In this document: positions 57,366 through 64,000 of the stretch, piece after piece
Position numbering within the stretch: position 1 is the stretch's first letter
Layout: the number at the start of each line of letters is the position of its first letter
Assembly: GCF_001294335.1 (NCBI RefSeq)
Contig: NZ_LGKG01000163.1
Location: 161,182 to 225,181, forward strand
Length of the DNA: 64,000 bases
Source of the DNA: Streptomyces chattanoogensis
Lineage (GTDB): Bacteria > Actinomycetota > Actinomycetes > Streptomycetales > Streptomycetaceae
Direction: 5' to 3'
Position numbers and translations under genes: made by a program
Notes under the pieces: model-generated
The model's database searches: none
What the model was told of the DNA's origin: nothing
Seen by the model: only the letters and a program-made list of their open reading frames with translations

Positions 57366-58085
57366 TCAGCCCAGCGACCCGGCCTCCACCGTCGACACGT
57401 CGAACGCTCCGCCGCACACCCGCAGCCCGCCGCTGCCGGTGGTCATCGGCTCCTTGGAGCCGGGCGGGTAGACGAAGACCAGCTGGGACTTCTTCCAGCA
57501 CGGCGTGTCGGAGACACCGTCGTTGACCGTGTGCAGTACGGCGTGCGCGCTCTGTCCGGGCTGCAGACGGACGGCACCGCCCGCGGAGCCCGAGCGGGTG
57601 GCGGGCTTGCCGACGGTCGAGCCGTCGCGCAGGATCAGCGAGACCCCGGGGAAGCCGCGCAGCGAACAGGCCGTCTTGCCCTTGTTGGTGAACACCAGGG
57701 GGATGTGGATGTTGCCCGCACCGATGTCCGTGCGGCCCAGGCGCAACGACATGTTGTCCGCGGTGCAGCGGTCCGGGGCGGTCATCGCCGAGGGGCGCGA
57801 CTGCGACGGGCCGGGGGCGTGGGACGAGGGACCCGAGGCCTCGGCGGAGCGGCCCTGACTGCCGGACGGGCGCGGGTTGTTGCCCGACGGCGGGGTGTTG
57901 CCCGACGGCTGCGCGCCGTGACCGGGGTCCTGGCTGGTGGCCGCTGCGGGCGCGGAGACCGACGAGGAGCGGGACGCGGAATCCGTCCCGTTCTGGCAGG
58001 CGGTGAGCGCGAGTGCGGCGACGGCGATCAGTGAGCCGGCGGCGACCCGGCGGCCGCGGCCGAGGGTTGTGGTGGTGAGCGACAT
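57366..58085 (-). CDS. DUF4232-domain lipoprotein
   Basis: 239 residues. Signal peptide with lipobox ALTAC, Cys30 being the lipid-modified residue. A Ser/Pro/Gly-rich linker (31-100) leads to a beta-sandwich DUF4232 domain with CTADNMSLRLG, GNIHIPLVFTNKG, CSLRGFPGVSL and GAVRLQPGQSAHAVLH. Two Cys pairs can form disulfides. Likely exposed on the outer side of the membrane; ligand unknown. It follows in the same orientation as the hydrogenase locus but is separate. Confidence 0.85.
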   Translation of the reverse strand: MSLTTTTLGRGRRVAAGSLIAVAALALTACQNGTDSASRSSSVSAPAAATSQDPGHGAQPSGNTPPSGNNPRPSGSQGRSAEASGPSSHAPGPSQSRPSAMTAPDRCTADNMSLRLGRTDIGAGNIHIPLVFTNKGKTACSLRGFPGVSLILRDGSTVGKPATRSGSAGGAVRLQPGQSAHAVLHTVNDGVSDTPCWKKSQLVFVYPPGSKEPMTTGSGGLRVCGGAFDVSTVEAGSLG

Positions 58086-58967
58086 CAGTCTCCCCCTCGT
58101 CTGGTGATTGCGTACCCTCGCGGGGTGGGGTGCGCACGGTCGGACCGTTCTGCTTCCAGCGTGACCCCGAGGGCTGCCGGTCCGCTAACGAGGCGCTAAC
58201 GCACCGCTAACGAGCCGGAGCGCCCGGCCTGGCGCCGCTCAGGCTCGCAGAAATTCCCCCCGGCGCCCCGCCGCTCCGGTCCGCTACGGGTGACATTGAC
58301 GGGAACCGGGCGGAAACGGGGCGGAAAGCCGAGAGCACGGGAGCCGGCGCGGAGCCGGAGGTCACCGGCAAGGCACCAGCGGGCGCGGGACACCCGGCCC
58401 CGTGGACGACCGGAACGCCGCGCACAACCCCGCGTCCTGCGCAAGGGCCTGACCGCACTCGTCGAGCTGCTGGATCTCCGCGATACGGACCCGCCGCACG
58501 GTGACGCCCGGCACGCGGAGCTGGTGGAGGCGGTGGTCCGCGGCGACGGGGAAGCGGCCCGGGCGCTCCCTGGAGACCGAACTCGAGGCCACCTTGCGGG
58601 AGTTGCCGGGGCGGTAGTCCCGGCCGGACGTCCCGGCGCTCCGTCCCGGCGGCATCGGGTGCCGGGCCTCGCGGCCCGGTATGTGCATACCGAATGTTTC
58701 TGTCGCGGACGCTGTCCCCATGCCGGACGATACCGCGCACCGCGGAACATGATCCTCGTCACCGGCCCTGCCGGACCCGGCCCGACGAGCACCGTCGGGC
58801 CTCCGCCGCGGGGCCGCACCCCTCCGGAAGTCGGACAGGAGCGCCGAATTTCCTGCGGCACCCCTGAAACCCGAGCCAGTAAAAACCATATGGACGGTAT
58901 TTTTTGGCGTCCGAAAACGGACTGATCTCCCTAAGTCAACGCAATCGCAGTTATCACACCAAAAACC
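58086..58967. other. 882-bp region without an intact gene
   Basis: Lies between the DUF4232 gene and the butyrolactone-receptor stop. Near 58188-58210 are three GCTAACG words spaced 10-13 bases, in the DUF4232 upstream region. A frameshifted remnant of a GntR-type regulator is at about 58434-58617. After 58860 the sequence is clearly less GC-rich. Several frames are open but lack ribosome binding sites. Confidence 0.45.
58434..58617 (+). pseudogene. GntR-family (FCD domain) regulator remnant, frameshifted
   Basis: Reads LRKGLTALVELLDLRD, then HAELVEAVVRGDGEAARAL, which is the FCD helical ending typical of GntR repressors (HRALVDAIRAGD...). At about 58569 a one-base shift is needed; the new frame then gives LETELEATLRELPGR and a stop at 58615-58617. 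The winged-helix N-terminus is absent. Composition-biased frames can imitate such helices, so I am moderately confident. Confidence 0.5.
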
Positions 58968-59630
58968 TCAAGGCGCCGTCGCATCCACCAGCGCCCCGGC
59001 CTTGATAGCGGCATCGAGTGCCTCGCCCCGTTCCGGGTCGAGATCCAGCTTCGCGAGAATCGCCGGCACCGCAATGCAGGGCAGTGTGTGCTGATGCAAA
59101 ACGGTGACCCGGCGATTGAGATCGGTTCTGTTCGCCAGGGTTTGGGACATCAACTGGATCCCCGCAAAGGCACCGACATACAACTCGGCCGTCTCACGAA
59201 TAACCACGCTTTTCAGGACTTCGCCACGATCCCTCGCCTCCCCCAGCACCCCTTCGACGAACTGCGTCCAGGAGATCATGGACCGCTTGCGGTCAAGGTG
59301 GTTGGAGCCCTGTTCGACGGCCAGCCGGGCCGCCCCGCGCTGGATCGGGTCGCTGCACAACCGGTGCGACAGCACCTGTGTCACATCGACGAATTCCTGC
59401 AATTTGATCGGCTGCGGCTCCACGGCAATGTCCAGCACATGCTCGTCCAGCACGGCGAGCGCAAGCGCTTCCTTGGAGGCGAAGTGGAAATACAGGGCGC
59501 CCTTGGTCACGCCGGCGCGTTCAAGAACTTCGGCAATGGTGGCCCGGTCGTACCCACGGTCGTCGAAAACCGAGGCCGCCGCCTCCAAGATCAATCGCCG
59601 GGTCCGGATCGCGCGATCCTGTTGCACCAT
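58968..59630 (-). CDS. Gamma-butyrolactone receptor (ArpA/ScbR-type TetR repressor)
   Basis: 220 residues. HTH ATIAEVLERAGVTKGALYFHFASKEALALAV and the C-terminal ligand domain with ETAELYVGAFAGIQLMSQTLAN and HTLPCIAVPAILAKLDLDPERG match ArpA/ScbR-type receptors that release DNA on binding a butyrolactone. Start 59630 has AGGAGG upstream. Divergent from an AfsA-type gene with an ARE-like site between them, the classic autoregulated signal circuit that controls antibiotic production and morphology. Confidence 0.9.
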   Translation of the reverse strand: MVQQDRAIRTRRLILEAAASVFDDRGYDRATIAEVLERAGVTKGALYFHFASKEALALAVLDEHVLDIAVEPQPIKLQEFVDVTQVLSHRLCSDPIQRGAARLAVEQGSNHLDRKRSMISWTQFVEGVLGEARDRGEVLKSVVIRETAELYVGAFAGIQLMSQTLANRTDLNRRVTVLHQHTLPCIAVPAILAKLDLDPERGEALDAAIKAGALVDATAP

Positions 59631-59737
59631 CGGGACGCCTCCTGTCTGTCGAAGTGTGCCAAGGGGGCAATGCCTGGTCACTGCTCCCGTCGTCTTCAGA
59701 TCAGGTATTTACCATTTTTCGGCGCCCAGCATTGAAA

Positions 59738-59761
59738 AGAAAACCGGATGGTACGTATCTT
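59738..59761 (-). promoter_or_regulatory. ARE-like operator for the butyrolactone receptor
   Basis: On the minus strand the sequence reads AAGATACGTACCATCCGG followed by T/C-rich bases. It matches the autoregulatory element pattern of BarA-type receptors (ATAC..ACC..CCGGTT). It lies 48 bp from the AfsA-type start and about 108 bp from the receptor start. A weaker relative (GGTATTTACC...TTTCGG) is at about 59704-59722. Likely controls both divergent genes. Confidence 0.6.
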
Positions 59762-59808
59762 AACAGCGTTCGCGTTCGACACCATCCGTCAGATGCCTGG
59801 GGGCAGCC

Positions 59809-60792
59809 ATGAGCGACACGATGTACGTCGATGGCACGGTTCGGCCAAGAGCCCTGCACTCGGTCCGACCGGCTCCGGACCCACGAGCCGTACCGCGCCC
59901 TCGCCGTGACGTCGGCGTCCCCGGGGAATTCGTGCACCGCCCCGCCACCGAGGACATTCTGATCACCGCGTGGAACCGGCTGGACGACAGCCGTTTCTCA
60001 CTGACCGCCCGGTGGCCCCACGACCACCGGTACTTCACTCCGCACCACGGCCACCACAACATCGTGCTCGTCGGCGAGACGATCCGGCAGGCCGCACTTT
60101 TGCTCTCGCACACGGAGCTCGGCGTGCCCGTCGGCCACCACTTCGTCCTCACCGACCTGGTCTACACCACACGCCCCGAACATCTCGCCGTCGACGGCCG
60201 GCCCCGGCAGCTGACGATCGAGGCCGCCCTGACCCACACCCGCATGCGGGTCGGCACGCTGGTCAGCTGCCGCATCGACATGACCTTCCGGGCGGCGGGC
60301 CGCACCGTCGCCACGGGCCACACCCGGTTCAGCGTCACCACCCCCGCCGTCTACCGCCGGATCCGCGGCGAACGCCTTTCGGCGCGCCGGGCCGACAGCC
60401 CGCTCCCCGCGCCGGTACCGCACTGGCTGACCGGCAGCCGCACGGACAGCGAGGTCCTGCTCGCCCCCGACGGCCAAAGCGACCGCTGGCTGCTGCGCAT
60501 CGCACCCGGCCATGCCGCGCTGGTGAACCCGGCGAACGACCATGTGCCGGGGATGGTGCTGCTCGACGCCGCCCAGCAGGCCACCCGCGCCCTGACCGCG
60601 CCGGGGCCCTTCGTCCCGTACGCCTTCAGCACGGAGTTCCACCGCTACGCCGAACACAGCGCACCCTGCGAGATCGCAGCGCGGCGGCTGCCGTCCGCCG
60701 TCCCCGGGACCACCACGGTCGAGGTGACCGGCCATCAGCAGGGAGAGCCGGTGTTCACCTCCCTCCTCACCGCGCCGGAGCGGCACCGCTGA
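59809..60792 (+). CDS. AfsA-family gamma-butyrolactone biosynthesis protein
   Basis: 327 residues with two hotdog-type repeats: HNIVLVGETIRQAALLLSH in the first and DHVPGMVLLDAAQQATRAL in the second. AfsA proteins join a beta-ketoacyl group to dihydroxyacetone phosphate to make the butyrolactone precursor. ATG 59809 chosen; ATG 59821 possible. Divergent from the receptor and followed by an SDR that could reduce the keto group of the signal. Confidence 0.88.
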   Translation: MSDTMYVDGTVRPRALHSVRPAPDPRAVPRPRRDVGVPGEFVHRPATEDILITAWNRLDDSRFSLTARWPHDHRYFTPHHGHHNIVLVGETIRQAALLLSHTELGVPVGHHFVLTDLVYTTRPEHLAVDGRPRQLTIEAALTHTRMRVGTLVSCRIDMTFRAAGRTVATGHTRFSVTTPAVYRRIRGERLSARRADSPLPAPVPHWLTGSRTDSEVLLAPDGQSDRWLLRIAPGHAALVNPANDHVPGMVLLDAAQQATRALTAPGPFVPYAFSTEFHRYAEHSAPCEIAARRLPSAVPGTTTVEVTGHQQGEPVFTSLLTAPERHR

Positions 60793-60945
60793 ACCGCGCA
60801 CGTCCCCAGAAGCACCCTCCCGCAGGTCACGAGGTACCACGAGGCGTCGAAAACCGGCCACGGCACGCATCCGTACGAGACAGTGGCGCGAACGAGCAGC
60901 TCTTCGCGCACCACCACGGCAGACAGGAAGGCGCCCCATCCCACC

Positions 60946-61710
60946 ATGGGTGATCTCAACGGAAAGACCGCGCTGGTCACCGGATCCAGCAGAGGCATCG
61001 GCCGCGCCATCGCCCAGCGCCTCGCCCGGGACGGTGCCCTGGTCGCCGTTCACTACAACAGCGACGACACCGCGGCCAAGGAAACACTCGAGAGCATCAG
61101 AGCCGCCGGCGGACAGGCATTCGCCCTACGCGCGGAACTCGGGGTACCCGGTGACGCCGCGGACCTGTTCGCCGCCTTCGACACCGAACTCGCCGCGTAC
61201 GGCGGCGAACCCGGCCTCGACGTTCTCGTCAACAACGCGGGCACCAGGTTCCGTGCGCGCATCGACGAGGCCACGGAAGAGGACTTCGACCGCACCATCG
61301 CGGTGAACGTCAAAGCGCCGTTCTTTCTCATCCAGCACGGTCTGCGCCGGATGCGGGACGGCGGACGCATCATCAATGTCTCGTCGGCAGTGACGAGAAT
61401 CGCGCACCCGCCGCAGATCGCCTACAGCGTCTCCAAGGGCGGGCTGGAAACTCTCACCCGCACGCTCGCCAAGGACCTCGGCGAGCGTGGGATCACGGTG
61501 AACGCCATCGCCCCCGGCTACGTGGAGACCCATGTGACCGAGGCGCGGACGGCGACGCCCGAGGGGCGGGCCGCGCTGGCGGCCTATTCGGTGTTCAACC
61601 GCCTCGGCAGCCCCGCCGACATCGCAGACGTCGCGGCCTTCCTCGCCTCCGACGACTCCCGCTGGATCACCGGCCAGTGCATCGACGTCACCGGCGGCTC
61701 CATGCTCTGA
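60946..61710 (+). CDS. SDR reductase (possible butyrolactone keto-reductase)
   Basis: 254 residues. FabG-like: TGSSRGIGRAIAQRL, NNAGTRF, SSAVTRIAHPPQIAYSVSKGG with intact YxxxK. Position downstream of the AfsA-type gene is like the BarS1-type reductase that reduces the 6-keto group of a butanolide. This role is inferred from location only. AGGAAGG lies about 14 bases before ATG 60946. Confidence 0.72.
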   Translation: MGDLNGKTALVTGSSRGIGRAIAQRLARDGALVAVHYNSDDTAAKETLESIRAAGGQAFALRAELGVPGDAADLFAAFDTELAAYGGEPGLDVLVNNAGTRFRARIDEATEEDFDRTIAVNVKAPFFLIQHGLRRMRDGGRIINVSSAVTRIAHPPQIAYSVSKGGLETLTRTLAKDLGERGITVNAIAPGYVETHVTEARTATPEGRAALAAYSVFNRLGSPADIADVAAFLASDDSRWITGQCIDVTGGSML

Positions 61711-61787
61711 CGCGGCCCGCGCACGGGATACGAGGCCGGCGCGCGCCGCGGTCCACCGTCCCGGACGGCCGCGCCGCGCTCCGCGGC

Positions 61788-62015
61788 TCAGGCCGGCGGT
61801 ATCGGCCATTCGTCCAGGTTGCCGCCGCGCCATTCGACCAGCCGCGGGTCATCGAGCTGGACATCCCCGGCCGGTCCGGCGATGCCCGCGCGGCGGAGGA
61901 ATTCGGCGACATCGCCCCGGCCGTGGGCCAGGCCGACGATCTGCCCCCGTACGGTCACGCGCCGGCCACCGGACGGTGTCGGCGGATGCACGATGACAGG
62001 CGGGTGCTCGGTCAT
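61788..62015 (-). CDS. Small hypothetical protein, 75 aa (paralogue of 32.9-kb gene)
   Basis: Starts MTEHPPVIVHPPTPSGGRRV, continues with VGLAHGRGDVAEFLRRAG and ends PRLVEWRGGNLDEWPIPPA. Shared with the 72-aa protein at 32861-33079: VHPP-P-G-RRVT, G-AH, FLR--G, D--L--WRGG. The two neighbourhoods differ (LigD polymerase versus butyrolactone/MarR), so context does not reveal the role. Confidence 0.65.
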   Translation of the reverse strand: MTEHPPVIVHPPTPSGGRRVTVRGQIVGLAHGRGDVAEFLRRAGIAGPAGDVQLDDPRLVEWRGGNLDEWPIPPA

Positions 62016-62102
62016 GAGTCCAGCGTGCGCCGGGCTCCGTGCCCGCGCACGTCGAACAGCCGCGACGGCGGCCCCCACACCGGGGGCCGCGACCCCCGAG
62101 CT

Positions 62103-62131
62103 TTGAGCCTCCAAGCAGTCCCCCGTAGGCT
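62103..62131 (+). promoter_or_regulatory. Promoter of marR-P450 (leaderless)
   Basis: -35 TTGAGC (62103-62108), 17-bp spacer, -10 TAGGCT (62126-62131). The GTG start codon lies 6 bases after the -10 (62138), where transcription should start. The mRNA would have no 5' leader, which is common in Streptomyces. Confidence 0.7.
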
Positions 62132-62137
62132 GGTCTT

Positions 62138-62578
62138 GTGGTGACACCGACACCGGACGAACTGACGCGAGAGCTGCTCATCGCCTTCCGCGCGGTCATC
62201 GGCGCGTCCCAGACCCAGCTCAGGGAGACCCTCGACCGGCTGGGGCTGACGGTCCCGCTCGCGGATGCGCTGTGGGTGCTCGATCCCGCGCAGCCCGCGC
62301 CGTCGATGAAGACGCTGGCGGGCCAGCTGCACTGCGATCCCTCCAGCGCCACATTTCTGGTCACCCGCCTGGAACTGCAGGGGCTCACGGAGCGGGTGCC
62401 CGATCCGGCCGACCGGCGCTCCAAAACGGTCGAGCTGACGGACAAGGGGGCGCTGGTGCGCGGCGAGCTGATCGAGGCGATGGTGGCGCAGTCGCCGCTG
62501 GCGGCGCTGGGACCCGAGGACCAGGCGGCGGCCCTGCAGCTGCTCCGCAGGGCCCTGGCCCAGGCGGAGCGCCCGTGA
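62138..62578 (+). CDS. MarR-family regulator
   Basis: 146 residues. Winged-helix MarR pattern: LTVPLADALWVL, PSMKTLAGQLHCDPSSATFLVTRLELQGLTERVPDPADRRSKTVELTDKG. Recognition helix and wing are intact. The gene overlaps the P450 by 4 bases (GTGA), so regulator and enzyme are co-made, and it probably controls its own operon in response to a P450 substrate. Confidence 0.88.
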   Translation: MVTPTPDELTRELLIAFRAVIGASQTQLRETLDRLGLTVPLADALWVLDPAQPAPSMKTLAGQLHCDPSSATFLVTRLELQGLTERVPDPADRRSKTVELTDKGALVRGELIEAMVAQSPLAALGPEDQAAALQLLRRALAQAERP

Positions 62579-63792
62579 GCGGTCCGCTGGAGTCACAGGA
62601 GTTCTCCCGGGACCCGTACCCGCTGCTCGCCGCCCTCCGGGAGCGCGGCCCCGTCCAGCGGATACGCACCGGTAACGGCCGCACGACCTGGGTCGTCACC
62701 GGGTGGACACAGGCACGGGCGGCGCTGGCCGACGGGCGGCTGTCGAAGAACACCGCCCGGTACTTCGCCGGCCGGCCGGCCCACCGGAATCTGGCGCCCG
62801 CCGTCAGCCGCACCATGCTCGCCACCGACCCGCCCGACCACGGCCGGCTGCGGAAGCTGGCGATGAAGGCGTTCACCCCGGCGGCCGTAGCCCGCCTGGA
62901 GCCCCGTATCCGGGAGATCGCGGAGGAGCTGGCCGGTGCGGTGGCCGCCGGCCTTGCCGCGCGCGGGACCGCCGACCTCATCGAGGACTTCGCCGTACCG
63001 CTGCCGATCGCCGTGATCAGCGAACTGCTCGGGGTGCCGGAGCGGGACCGGGCGGCCGTGCGCCGGTGGTCCAACACCCTGTTCGCCGCCGCCGATCCGG
63101 ACGACGTCGTCGACCGTGCGTCGCACGAGCTGAGCGACTACATGACGGAGCTGATCGCGGCCCGGCGCGACTCCCCCGGGGAGGATGTGCTCAGCGGACT
63201 GATCGCCGCCCGGGACGAGGAGGACCGGCTGACGGAGCCGGAACTGGTCTCCCTGGCCGTGCTGTTGGTGGTGGCCGGCCATGAGACCACGACCAACCTG
63301 ATCGGCAACGGCATGCTGGCCCTGCTCCTCGACGCCCCGCTCCGCGCGCGCCTGACGGCCGATCCCGGGCTGTTGCCGGGCGCGGTCGAGGAATTCCTGC
63401 GGTACGACGCGCCGCTCACCGTCGCCACCTTCCGCTACGCCACCGAGCCGATCGAGCTGGGCGGCGCCCGGATCGCGCCGGGCGACGTGGTGCTGGTCTC
63501 CCCCGGCGCCGCCAATCGCGATCCGGCACAGTTCCCCGCGCCCGATGCCGTACGGCTGGACCGGCCCACCGGCCATCTCGCGTTCGGTCACGGCCCGCAC
63601 CACTGCCTCGGTGCGCCCCTGGCACGGGTGGAGGCACGCATCGCGTTCGAGGTGCTGCTGACGCGGCTTCCGGGGCTCCGGCTCACGGACGGGTCGGCGG
63701 GCACCGGCGCGCTCCGCTGGCGGCGGACGCGGCTGATGCGCGGCCTGGCGGAACTGCCGGTGACCACCTCGGAGCGCCGTCCGAGGTCATAG
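62575..63792 (+). CDS. Cytochrome P450
   Basis: 405 residues. I-helix AGHETTTNLIGN near 234, ExxR in EEFLRYD near 275, and FGHGPHHCLGAPLARVE near 337 with the haem Cys. CYP107-like. Coupled to the MarR gene by GTGA overlap; no ferredoxin follows, so it must borrow one. Neighbouring butyrolactone genes hint at a specialised-metabolism island, but the substrate is unknown. Confidence 0.88.
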   Translation: MSGPLESQEFSRDPYPLLAALRERGPVQRIRTGNGRTTWVVTGWTQARAALADGRLSKNTARYFAGRPAHRNLAPAVSRTMLATDPPDHGRLRKLAMKAFTPAAVARLEPRIREIAEELAGAVAAGLAARGTADLIEDFAVPLPIAVISELLGVPERDRAAVRRWSNTLFAAADPDDVVDRASHELSDYMTELIAARRDSPGEDVLSGLIAARDEEDRLTEPELVSLAVLLVVAGHETTTNLIGNGMLALLLDAPLRARLTADPGLLPGAVEEFLRYDAPLTVATFRYATEPIELGGARIAPGDVVLVSPGAANRDPAQFPAPDAVRLDRPTGHLAFGHGPHHCLGAPLARVEARIAFEVLLTRLPGLRLTDGSAGTGALRWRRTRLMRGLAELPVTTSERRPRS

Positions 63793-63831
63793 CCCGTACC
63801 CGTCCGAGGCCAAAGCCCCGTATACGGCGAA

Positions 63832-63869
63832 CCGGCGCCGCGACTGCAGTGCGGCAGTCGCGGCGCCGG
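63832..63869. terminator. Strong bidirectional terminator hairpin
   Basis: Perfect 16-bp inverted repeat (63832-63847 with 63854-63869), 6-base loop. It lies between the P450 stop and the stop of the convergent partial gene at 63906. Confidence 0.85.
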
Positions 63870-63905
63870 CCGATTCGGGGCCCTGCGGCGGGCTCGGCCT
63901 TCGTC

Positions 63906-64000
63906 TCAGCCTTCGATGCTGTGGCCGGAGAGGCGCTCGACGCCGCGCAGGAGGGCGGAGTGGTCGAGGCTGCCGTCGCCCTGGGCGCGCAGGGAGGCGA
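63906..64000 (-). CDS. 3' end of a protein, possibly NAD(P)-dependent oxidoreductase (partial)
   Basis: The minus-strand frame reads ASLRAQGDGSLDHSALLRG and ends ERLSGHSIEG-stop. Such a tail with LDHSAL is often the end of 6-phosphogluconate-dehydrogenase-like or imine reductase-type proteins. The right edge cuts the gene, so the family is only a guess. Confidence 0.4.
   Translation of the reverse strand, partial: ASLRAQGDGSLDHSALLRGVERLSGHSIEG

Overview
This 64 kb window is chromosomal DNA of a very GC-rich actinomycete, almost certainly Streptomyces or a close relative. The pointers are strong third-codon G/C bias, many GTG starts and 4-base GTGA/ATGA overlaps, the 25-residue actinobacterial ribosomal protein bL37, a gamma-butyrolactone receptor/AfsA pair, SpoIIE-type PP2C phosphatases, HelR, and a group 1h (high-affinity) [NiFe] hydrogenase. 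I saw no tRNA, rRNA, CRISPR array, insertion sequence or phage module.

Layout. 0-5 kb: MFS exporter, bL37, small hypothetical genes, a DinB-like protein and an unusual zinc-ribbon SDR protein. 5-9.3 kb: FUSC membrane protein, then a TetR regulator divergent from a P450-ferredoxin pair, with a perfect inverted repeat between them. 9.4-20 kb: a catabolic regulon resembling the KstR2 (HIP, steroid C/D-ring) regulon of mycobacteria and rhodococci. It holds SDRs, EchA20, IpdA, IpdB, IpdC, FadA6 and two acyl-CoA dehydrogenases. Four divergent operons share two near-identical operator-like sites. 20-25.5 kb: flavin reductase-like protein, Mut7-C protein, 2-oxoglutarate oxygenase, and a large sensor PP2C phosphatase.

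26-28.2 kb: a small hypothetical gene converging on an APC permease, with a diverged 296-bp tandem duplication spanning the junction. 28.5-41.5 kb: PAS/GAF-PP2C phosphatase, adenylate-forming ligase with a dyad operator, separate LigD-type polymerase and ATP-dependent ligase genes, MASE1 protein plus a third PP2C phosphatase, a second APC permease, and HelR. 41.5-43.1 kb: an acyl-CoA carboxylase epsilon-like small protein and a secreted lipase.

43.6-56.9 kb: a complete minus-strand hydrogenase locus. The order is hhyS, hhyL, NifU-like, DUF5947-like, DUF6084-like, a 472-aa unknown, the endopeptidase, a 34-aa membrane peptide, then hypA, hypB, hypF, hypC, hypD, hypE. Structural enzyme, metal-centre assembly and proteolytic maturation are therefore encoded together. 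The enzyme probably oxidises trace H2. The conserved-looking but unexplained genes between hhyL and the endopeptidase are the best candidates for undescribed biology.

57-64 kb: a DUF4232 lipoprotein, a frameshifted GntR regulator remnant, a gamma-butyrolactone receptor and AfsA-type synthase with an ARE-like operator between them, an SDR, a small protein paralogous to one at 32.9 kb, a leaderless MarR gene coupled to a P450, a strong terminator, and the 3' end of a further gene. Tandem repeats with 15-, 18-, 24- and about 31-bp periods sit in several intergenic regions.
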